A DNA stretch of 10,364 nucleotides from Halobacteriales archaeon QH_10_70_21 (lineage in GTDB: Archaea; Halobacteriota; Halobacteria; Halobacteriales; Haloarculaceae): assembly GCA_003021325.1 (NCBI GenBank), contig PXQM01000115.1:1-10364 (forward strand), read 5' to 3'. Both the position numbers and the translations under genes were made by a program. How positions within the stretch are numbered: the stretch's first letter is position 1; the number at the start of each line of letters is the position of its first letter. The notes beneath the pieces are model-generated. The model was not told where the DNA came from. It did not search any database and saw only the letters and a program-made list of their open reading frames with translations. This document shows, piece after piece, positions 5,180-10,364 of the stretch.

Positions 5180-6095
5180 CTACGTCCCGCCGAGCGGATG
5201 TGCGACGGAGAGAGCCCCGGAGACGACCGAGAGCGTGGCCGATTCCAGCGGCCGCTCGATCGGGGTTCCGTCGAGTTCTACCGGGACCGTCGCGTCGGCT
5301 TCGACCGTCACTCGCTCACCCGACCGGTAGCTGACGGCCGGATGCTCGAGGAGCCGGCCGGCCCGGGGCGACCGAAGAAGCCCGACCGAACCGCTCAGTC
5401 CGGCCGGTTCGACCGCCAGGGCGTGGAGCAGTCCGTCACCGGGGCGGGACTCCGACAGCAGCGCGAACTCGCTACCGCGGTAGCGGCCGCCACCGACGGC
5501 GACCAGCCGGGCGGCGCCCTCGAACAGTCCGTCGCCGTCGACGGCCACGGAAACCACCACCGGGTCGGCGGCGACCGCAGCACCGGCAGTCGACAGCAGG
5601 TACGCGAGCGGTCCGGGCAGCCACCGCAACCGCTCGGCACCGTCGAGCGCGCTGCGGAAGAGCCCGACCGTACATCCGAGGACGAAGTACGTCTCCGGTA
5701 TCGGGGGCGAACTCCCTATCCGGCCCACCTCGAGCGGACGGGTTTCGAATACCGTCCGCGAGCGCGCGGGCGACCCGCTGCCAGTCCCGGCGCCCGTAGA
5801 GGTGTCGGTACATCGAGTTCCCGCGTCCGGCCGGTACGACGAACAGCGGCGGTTCGTACTCGCTCTCGACGAGTGCCGCCGCGACCTCACGGAGTGTCCC
5901 GTCGCCGCCGACGACCACGAGGTCGCCCCACGCGGCCTGCTCGCGGACGGCGACGGGTACGTCCGCCTCGCCGGTGGTGATGCGGGCGTCGACCTCGGCG
6001 TCGGGGAAGCAGCCCGCGAGGGTCGCAAACAGGGTTGCGGCGTCGCCGGACCCGGCGTGTGGATTGACGACCGCGCGGACGCCCCCTGGCCTCAT
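5180..6095 (-). pseudogene. Diacylglycerol/lipid kinase-like gene with a +1 frameshift
   Basis: The ATG at 6095-6093 starts MRPGGVRAVVNPHAGSGDAA, followed by LVVVGGDGTLREV (residues 59-71) and VPAGRGNSMYRHLYG. These are the NPxxG, GGDGT and PxGxGN blocks of the DAGK catalytic domain (YegS/LCB5-type lipid kinases, ATP-dependent). The frame is good for 115 residues to ALADG (codon at 5753-5751). It then continues correctly only in the next frame as FETRPLEVGRIGSS, down to SVAHPLGGT and the stop at 5180-5182. One extra base within about 5747-5754 explains this. Rejoined, the protein is about 304 residues, normal for the family. As written, translation would end at 5472 after 207 residues with a foreign tail. 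Its ATG overlaps the stop of the MmgE/PrpD gene (ATGA), implying translational coupling. Sequencing error is a real alternative. Confidence 0.85.
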
Positions 6096-7675
6096 CCGGG
6101 GCCCCCGAGTCCGGTCAGGGCCGCGAGCGAGACGGTCTCGGTTTCGTCGATCGCGAGCAGTTCGTCGGCTCTGCGGCGGGCGGTGGATTCGCGCACCCCC
6201 GCCCCCGCCAGCCCGGTCCAGTACTTCCGGCGCGCGACCGCACGGTGCTCCGAGAGCGGCTTCCCGGCGAACCCGGAAGGATGCTCGACCGTTGCCTGGA
6301 CGGTCCGCCCCGCTGTCGTCGTGACCTCGACACGGGCGCCCATCCGCTTGTCCGCCTCCGAGAGGTCCGTCGGGAGCGGCCGCTTCCGGAGGAACCGCGC
6401 CAGCATCGGCAGGCGACGCAGCGCCGCCATCGGCCCGACCGTCCTTGCCGCGTACCCCACGACTGGAAGGCCGACGCGCCGGAGCATCGCTCCGACCGGC
6501 ACCTCCGAGTTCAGTGCCGCGACCGTGAACTCGCTGTCGTGGTGGACGAACACCCGGTCGGCCAGCCGCCAGACGTTCTCGTCGCGGGTCCGCTCGCCGA
6601 CCTGTCGCGGCGTGTGCTCGCCGTCGGCCAGCGCGACCGCGACGTTGAACGGAACCGTAAACGAGAGCGCCGATACCGGGCTCTGCGGACCGTCCAGGTA
6701 CGGCGCGGCGCGCTCGTCGACCCCGGTGGTGAGCAGCGAGCCGTATACGTCGACGCGCCGGACGGTCGTGCGCCCACGGTCGAGCCGGCCCCGTGCCTCG
6801 AGGGCCGCCTCTATCGGTGCTGTCACGTAGGCACAGCCTGGCACCGGCTTGACCGTCAGTGCCCGGGTATGCCATCGGTCACCGAACCCCCCGAGGAACT
6901 CCGGGAGCGGGTGGTCCGCGAACTCGTCGAGGAAGCCGCCCTCGGCTTCGGCGAGCCGTGGGGCGCCCGTCAGACCGGCGCGGGCGCTCTCGACGGCCTC
7001 GAGACCGCTCGCGATCGGTTCGCTCGCGCTCCAGACCTTCGCATCGGCGCCCAGGAACGGCGGCTCAAGCGGCCAGGGTGGCTGCAAGAGCGCCGTTCCC
7101 AGAGCGTGCGCGAGCGTCCCGGCGTCGTCGTCCTCGACCACCGCGCGACCGACTGCGGCACCGACGGCGTGGATGTACGCGGCTTGCTGGCCCCGGAAGG
7201 GCCCGATTGCGACCGCGGAGGCGAGCCTCGCGGCCACCTCGTTGGCCGCGACCTGGGCGACGAGGAACCGCCGGCCGCTCGCCCCCGACGCCTCGGCGTA
7301 CGTCAGCGGGACGAAGACGGCACTGTGTCCCGTGTGGCCGCCGAGGACCGTGTCGTCGAAGTCGAGGGCCATCGACAGGCCGGCGTTGCCGCGGGCCGCG
7401 CTCGCCGGCGACAGTTCGGTTCCGTCGACCAGGGTCGCGCCGTCCCCGGCGTCCCCCTCGGTCGCCGTCTCCACGATGCTCCCGCCGAGCGGGTGGTCCA
7501 GCGTCCAGACCGCAGCGCCGACGGTACTGGTCAACTGGGCCCTCGCCGCCCGGCGGACCGGTGCCGGAACGTCGCGGTAGGTCAGGTCGGCCGCCCAGGC
7601 GGCTGCCCGGTCCAGGAACGGCCCCGGTTCCGGCCCCTCGCTACCGACGAACGGCAGCCGGTCGGTCAGACTCAT
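6092..7675 (-). CDS. MmgE/PrpD-family protein
   Basis: The product is 527 residues, longer than the usual 450 or so. Family-like segments include an N-terminal helix bundle, the block ALDFDDTVLGGHTGHSAVF (residues 103-121), a helical stretch with AANEVAARLASAV, and KPVPGCAYVTAPIEAALEA (276-294), corresponding to the conserved KPYPxC region. Members are cytoplasmic enzymes such as 2-methylcitrate dehydratase and cis-aconitate decarboxylase; substrate specificity cannot be assigned. About 60-70 residues near the C-terminus (AARTVGPMAALRRLPMLARF onward) look like an insertion and may explain the extra length. The stop overlaps the start of the lipid-kinase gene (ATGA). The SRAP gene lies 42 bases upstream on the same strand, so a three-gene transcript is possible. 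Only a weak CCTAAG element lies near -30. Confidence 0.82.
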   Translation of the reverse strand: MSLTDRLPFVGSEGPEPGPFLDRAAAWAADLTYRDVPAPVRRAARAQLTSTVGAAVWTLDHPLGGSIVETATEGDAGDGATLVDGTELSPASAARGNAGLSMALDFDDTVLGGHTGHSAVFVPLTYAEASGASGRRFLVAQVAANEVAARLASAVAIGPFRGQQAAYIHAVGAAVGRAVVEDDDAGTLAHALGTALLQPPWPLEPPFLGADAKVWSASEPIASGLEAVESARAGLTGAPRLAEAEGGFLDEFADHPLPEFLGGFGDRWHTRALTVKPVPGCAYVTAPIEAALEARGRLDRGRTTVRRVDVYGSLLTTGVDERAAPYLDGPQSPVSALSFTVPFNVAVALADGEHTPRQVGERTRDENVWRLADRVFVHHDSEFTVAALNSEVPVGAMLRRVGLPVVGYAARTVGPMAALRRLPMLARFLRKRPLPTDLSEADKRMGARVEVTTTAGRTVQATVEHPSGFAGKPLSEHRAVARRKYWTGLAGAGVRESTARRRADELLAIDETETVSLAALTGLGGPG

Positions 7676-7717
7676 TGAATGTCCCGTCGGCGGCCCTCGG
7701 CTTAGGCCTTCGCCCGG

Positions 7718-8431
7718 TCAGGCGTCGACCTCGCGGACCAGCCCCGGGCGGTCGTTCGATGGGTCGTTGACCGCCGTCGAGACCGGATAGGCGCGGAAGT
7801 CGTCGGCCGGTGCCGGCTCCAGTGGAACGTCCGCTTCCTCGAGCCAGGCGGTCTCCCGGTCGGGCTCCAGAACGACCGCCATCCGGTGGTGGAGCGGCTC
7901 GACGACCGCGTTGGGCTCGGTCGTCAGGATGGTGAACGTGTCGACCGGGTCGGGGTCGGCGCCGGGGCTGTCGCCGCCGAAGGAGCCGAGACCGGTCTGG
8001 ACGGTGTCGGGGGTCCACCGTTCCCAGAGGCCGGCCATCGCGAAGGGACGGTCGTCCTCGAGGGCGACGCGGTACGGTCGCTTGCCGTCGTCGGTGTCGG
8101 CCCATTCGTAGAAGCCGTCGGCGAGCACGAGACACCGGCCTCCGGTCGGGGACTCGGCGTCGGCGTCGCCCTCGTAGGCCCGCGCGAAGGCGGGTTTCTC
8201 GTCGACCGTCTCGGCGCGGGCGTTGATGTGGCCGTCGGCGCCGTCGTCGGCCCAGCGGGGAACGAACCCCCACTCGAGCCGCTGGATGGTGTCGGACGCC
8301 GTGGCCGTGATGACCGGCAACTCCTGGCTCGGGGCGGCGTTGTACCGGGGCTCGAACTCGTAGGCGAAGCGCGCGTCGAAGCGTGCCTCGAGCTCCTCGG
8401 GGGCCGTGAAGAGACTGTAGCGACCGCACAT
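7718..8431 (-). CDS. SRAP (SOS-response-associated peptidase / HMCES-like) protein
   Basis: The 237-residue product starts MCGRY; after Met removal Cys2 is the residue that SRAP proteins use to crosslink abasic sites in single-stranded DNA. Other family landmarks are YNAAPSQELPV (30-40), WGFVPRW (54-60), NARAET (N70, 70-75), DGFYEW (E109, 105-110) and LHHRMAV (H181, 180-186). The Cys/Asn/Glu/His active set is therefore complete; the usual HxRMP motif has Ala instead of Pro. The length is normal for the family. The known role is shielding abasic sites by a reversible DNA-protein crosslink. The start is fixed by Cys2 and by a TATA box about 28 bases upstream. Confidence 0.95.
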   Translation of the reverse strand: MCGRYSLFTAPEELEARFDARFAYEFEPRYNAAPSQELPVITATASDTIQRLEWGFVPRWADDGADGHINARAETVDEKPAFARAYEGDADAESPTGGRCLVLADGFYEWADTDDGKRPYRVALEDDRPFAMAGLWERWTPDTVQTGLGSFGGDSPGADPDPVDTFTILTTEPNAVVEPLHHRMAVVLEPDRETAWLEEADVPLEPAPADDFRAYPVSTAVNDPSNDRPGLVREVDA

Positions 8432-8455
8432 GGACGAGCCTACGGCGTCCGGTTC

Positions 8456-8463
8456 GATATATG
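8456..8463 (-). promoter_or_regulatory. TATA box for the SRAP gene
   Basis: On the - strand this reads CATATATC, centred about 28 bases before the ATG at 8431. Confidence 0.65.
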
Positions 8464-8522
8464 TGGCGGGGCTGGCAGGCGGAACGTGGATACACGGCGG
8501 CGGCGTTCCGCGCTCCGGCCCG

Positions 8523-8537
8523 GACCGGCCGCCGGTC
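8523..8537. repeat. Short dyad between the RDD and SRAP genes
   Basis: GACCGGC at 8523-8529 is the exact reverse complement of GCCGGTC at 8531-8537, with one base between. This could be an operator-like site about 65 bases upstream of the SRAP promoter, but such dyads arise easily in GC-rich DNA. Confidence 0.25.
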
Positions 8538-8576
8538 GTGAGGTCAGATCACGGGCCGTCTGGTCGCGCCGTCCAG

Positions 8577-8584
8577 TATAAAAG
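8577..8584. promoter_or_regulatory. TATAAAAG: orphan TATA box or T-tract terminator
   Basis: TATAAAAG on + is CTTTTATA on -, located 11 bases past the stop of the RDD gene. On the - strand it could be the T-rich end of the RDD transcript or an extra promoter for a leader of about 120 bases before SRAP. On + it would fire antisense into the RDD gene. The sequence alone does not decide. Confidence 0.35.
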
Positions 8585-8594
8585 CTCGGCAGCG

Positions 8595-9029
8595 CTACAG
8601 CGGGTCCGGCTTCTCCTTGGTTCCGACCACGATGGTGTCGGCAACCAGGTCGCCGATTCGCTGTCGCCGGTCGGTGACGTAAATCGCGACGAAGCCGACG
8701 AGGTCGACGAGACGGAGCAGCGTCCGTATCGCCGACTCCCTGTAGGATATCGGCTGGTCGTCCTCGCCGATGACGACGATGTCCATGAGCATCTTCCCGA
8801 CGGTCTGGCCGTACTCGGCCTCGAGGTAGATGAAGTACGCGAAAAAGAGGACCGCGTCCAGGGCGAAAAAGAGGAACCCGAGCGGCTCCCAGACCAGGAA
8901 CGCGGTGTTCGTAGCGATGCTCAGGACGACGGCGACGCCGACGACGTCGATGAGAAACGCAGCGATGCGCTTGCTGATGATGTTGTTTTCGGTCCCCAGA
9001 TTGGGGGTCGGCCGTTCGAGCGTCGACAT
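8595..9029 (-). CDS. RDD-family membrane protein
   Basis: The product is 144 residues. The first helix carries the RDD signature: KRIAAFLIDVVGVAVVL with R21 and D28. A second hydrophobic region is LGFLFFALDAVLFFAYFIYL (about 50-69). The loop YGQTVGKMLMDIVVI (73-87) is the conserved GxTxGK segment, and a third span, LVDLVGFVAIYV (about 107-118), ends near TDRRQRIGDLVADTIVV, another typical RDD motif. RDD proteins are small integral membrane proteins; some have been linked to ion transport, but no activity can be assigned here. The ATG at 9029-9027 is chosen over the upstream open frame because the sequence before it is not coding-like and a TATA box lies near -27. The gene diverges from the DsbA-like gene across 114 bases. 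Confidence 0.9.
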   Translation of the reverse strand: MSTLERPTPNLGTENNIISKRIAAFLIDVVGVAVVLSIATNTAFLVWEPLGFLFFALDAVLFFAYFIYLEAEYGQTVGKMLMDIVVIGEDDQPISYRESAIRTLLRLVDLVGFVAIYVTDRRQRIGDLVADTIVVGTKEKPDPL

Positions 9030-9052
9030 AGTCGGAAGTCGTCGCGGCGTCG

Positions 9053-9059
9053 GATAAAT
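9053..9059 (-). promoter_or_regulatory. TATA box for the RDD gene
   Basis: ATTTATC on the - strand, centred about 27 bases upstream of the ATG at 9029. Confidence 0.65.
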
Positions 9060-9090
9060 GTGCGTCAGACCCTCGTATGACGTCTGTGCG

Positions 9091-9109
9091 GTCGGAGTAC
9101 ACGTCCGAC
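9091..9109. promoter_or_regulatory. Perfect 6-7-6 dyad beside the redox-operon promoter
   Basis: GTCGGA (9091-9096) and TCCGAC (9104-9109) are exact reverse complements separated by seven bases. The dyad ends just before the position of the BRE/TATA at about 9108-9120 of the DsbA-like gene, where a bound dimer could block or help transcription. No cognate regulator is known. Confidence 0.35.
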
Positions 9110-9113
9110 GAAT

Positions 9114-9120
9114 CGATATG
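9114..9120 (+). promoter_or_regulatory. TATA-like box for the DsbA-like gene
   Basis: CGATATG is centred 27 bases upstream of the ATG at 9144 and supports that start over the GTG at 9129. Confidence 0.5.
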
Positions 9121-9143
9121 TTTCGAGCGTGAAATCTGCCGAC

Positions 9144-9698
9144 ATGCACACGACCCGGCGGTCGCTGCTCGCTGGCGCGGCGGGCGCGGCGGCCACCCCG
9201 CTTGCGACCGTCGTCGCCTTCGAGGACCCCTCCTGCCGGCAGTGCCGGCGGTTCGAGACGGAGACGTTCCCGACGCTGAAGAGCGAACTCGTCGACCCCG
9301 GCGATGCGGCCTTCGTCTACCGGACGCTCGACATCACCTTCCCGTGGGGCGAGCCGGCCAGCCAGGTCATGGCCTCGACGTACGCCGCCGCCGACGCGTT
9401 CTGGGGGCTCAAGGACTACTACTACGAGCGACAGCCGGAGTTCGAGGTCGACAACGTCTTCGAGCTGTCGGCGTCGTACCTCGAGGAGCAGCCGTCGGTC
9501 GACGCCGACGCCGTCGTCGCGGCGGCCCGGGACGGCGAACACGACGAGTTCGTCCAGCGGAACCGGGACGCGGCCGAAGAGGCGGGCGTCGGCTCGACGC
9601 CGCAGTTCTTCCTGTTCCGCGACGGGACGTTCCGGACTGAGGTGGCGGGGCCGCAGGATTACGAGGTGTTCGAGAGCGCCCTGGGGTTCGACGCATGA
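9144..9698 (+). CDS. DsbA/thioredoxin-fold protein with Tat-type N-terminus
   Basis: The 184-residue product starts MHTTRRSLLAGAAGAAATPL, a twin-arginine signal pattern. The thioredoxin fold follows at once: ATVVAFEDPSCRQCRRFE holds the first strand and the redox motif C31-R-Q-C34, the middle is a helical insertion (TFPWGEPASQVMASTYAA and on), and STPQFFLFRDG carries the cis-Pro (P153). This is the DsbA-family layout, expected to make, break or shuffle disulphides outside the membrane. The link between signal and fold is unusually short: no lipobox Cys or spacer is seen, whereas relatives usually carry tens of residues there. Either the signal acts as an uncleaved anchor or a piece has been deleted. 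The stop overlaps the next gene (ATGA), so the two products are probably made together. Identity is confident; export is less so. Confidence 0.87.
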   Translation: MHTTRRSLLAGAAGAAATPLATVVAFEDPSCRQCRRFETETFPTLKSELVDPGDAAFVYRTLDITFPWGEPASQVMASTYAAADAFWGLKDYYYERQPEFEVDNVFELSASYLEEQPSVDADAVVAAARDGEHDEFVQRNRDAAEEAGVGSTPQFFLFRDGTFRTEVAGPQDYEVFESALGFDA

Positions 9699-10294
9699 CC
9701 GTCGGCCGACACCTCCCGACGCTCCCGCGCTCGACCGACGACTGGCGGCTCATGGGCCGGACGGCCCGGCTCGTGCTCTCGGTCCCGGGATACGCCGTCG
9801 TCGCCGTCCTCGCGGCCGCAGTCGGGCTCACGCTCTTCGTCTTCTCGCTGAACCTCCCGCTGGTCGGGCTGGCGCTGACCGGTACGCTCCCGGGGAGTGC
9901 CCGTCTGACGATTCTGGCGAAGCTGTACCCGTTCGTCGGCACGGGCTTCGGCCCCGTCCAGGGCGGACTCCTCGTCGCCGTGGCTGCCCTCTTCGGCGTC
10001 GACGTGGCGATGGTGACGTACCACCTGCGCGAGCACGGCGTCTCGCTGTCGGGCGGCGGCGGGAGCGTCGTCGGTGCCGTCCTCGGCGCGCTCGGTGCGG
10101 GCTGTGCCGCCTGCGGGTCGGCGCTCCTGGTCGGAATCCTGTCGCTGTTCGGCGTCTCGACGACGCTGCTGTTTCTCCCTCTCGACGGCCTGGAGTTCGC
10201 ACTGCTCGCGCTCGTGGCGCTCCTCCTGTCGATTCACTGGGTGGCCGACGGGATGCGCGGCGGCCGGGTAGCCGGCTGTCCCGTCGAGCCCTGA
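9695..10294 (+). CDS. Multi-span membrane protein with a CxxC motif, partner of the DsbA-like protein
   Basis: The product is 199 residues with about four or five hydrophobic spans: around 26-50, possibly 54-64, 88-108, 123-151 and 155-182. The fourth holds GALGAGCAACGSALLVGILS, with C137 and C140 spaced as CxxC inside the hydrophobic stretch; a third Cys, C195, is at the tail. The protein does not match DsbB, VKOR or CcdA by motifs I can see. A redox-active CxxC in a membrane protein translationally coupled to a DsbA-like gene nevertheless suggests an electron-relay partner that re-oxidises or re-reduces it. That role is inference; structural cysteines remain possible. The start overlaps the previous stop as ATGA. 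Confidence 0.8.
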   Translation: MTVGRHLPTLPRSTDDWRLMGRTARLVLSVPGYAVVAVLAAAVGLTLFVFSLNLPLVGLALTGTLPGSARLTILAKLYPFVGTGFGPVQGGLLVAVAALFGVDVAMVTYHLREHGVSLSGGGGSVVGAVLGALGAGCAACGSALLVGILSLFGVSTTLLFLPLDGLEFALLALVALLLSIHWVADGMRGGRVAGCPVEP

Positions 10295-10295
10295 T

Positions 10296-10364
10296 GTGGA
10301 CTGTCGCGAGTTCGGGCGGTACTGGCTCGTCGCGTGCGGGGGTTGCAGCGGACCCGACCGACCC
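10296..10364 (+). CDS. Start of a possible next gene with a CGGC motif, cut by the window
   Basis: A GTG one base after the previous stop opens a frame with no stop to the window end (23 codons): MDCREFGRYWLVACGGCSG, then PDRP. Of the three + frames here it has the strongest third-position GC bias, and it contains aromatic residues and a C-x2-C pair (ACGGCSG). If real, it is a third member of the redox operon. An ATG in another frame at 10294 (MWTVASSGGTG) is a weaker alternative. I do not recognise a family. Confidence 0.35.
   Translation, partial: MDCREFGRYWLVACGGCSGPDRP

Noticed and set aside
4688..5980. A 430-codon open frame on the + strand
   Set aside because: Opposite the receiver and lipid-kinase genes; it spans their intergenic gap and has no recognisable domain.
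5802..6830. A 342-codon open frame on the + strand
   Set aside because: Opposite the lipid-kinase and MmgE/PrpD genes, with low-complexity Arg/Ser composition.
6245..7678. A 477-codon open frame on the + strand
   Set aside because: It lies opposite the MmgE/PrpD gene. Its translation is Arg/Gly/Pro-rich without family motifs, typical of GC-rich antisense frames.

Overview
The window looks like chromosomal DNA of a halophilic archaeon (class Halobacteria). The predicted proteins are rich in Asp and Glu, the DNA is GC-rich with GC-biased third codon positions, and several families are typical of haloarchaea. Most genes have an archaeal TATA-like box about 25-30 bases before the start codon, which points to leaderless mRNAs. 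I see no rRNA, tRNA, CRISPR array, transposase or plasmid/virus hallmark gene.

Layout, left to right. The - strand opens with the first 37 codons of a TrmB-type regulator (1-113). A 333-base gap follows, then a frameshifted cold-shock protein gene (447-690, +). Next is a small P-loop kinase-like protein (723-1226, -). A 345-base gap (1227-1571) carries GAGCGNAGCGA repeats inside a possible stem. Two mini-genes follow on +: a 40-residue single-span membrane peptide (1572-1694) and a 65-residue zinc ribbon (1766-1963). The zinc ribbon converges on a two-gene - strand unit, a winged-helix regulator (2291-2641) and a three-span membrane protein (1960-2250). A universal stress protein diverges from the regulator (2735-3172).

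From 3195 to 8431 every gene is on the - strand. In transcription order these are an SRAP peptidase-like protein (7718-8431), an MmgE/PrpD-family protein (6092-7675) coupled by an ATGA overlap to a frameshifted diacylglycerol-kinase-like gene (5180-6095), a receiver-PAS-PAS signalling protein (from 5074), and a fumarylacetoacetate-hydrolase-family protein ending at 3195. The last two are fused out of frame near 3890-3905: the sensor loses its C-terminus and the hydrolase loses its normal start, as after a deletion.

The right end has an RDD membrane protein (8595-9029, -) diverging from a likely redox operon on +. That operon encodes a DsbA-like CxxC protein with a Tat-type N-terminus (9144-9698), overlapped by a membrane protein carrying CxxC in a hydrophobic segment (9695-10294). 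A GTG-started frame with CGGC then runs off the end of the window.

The most notable features are the density of broken genes (two single-base frameshifts and one gene-fusing deletion), the thiol-redox pair at the right end, the regulator/membrane pair at 1960-2641, and the two mini-genes. I found no clear new defence or mobile system.
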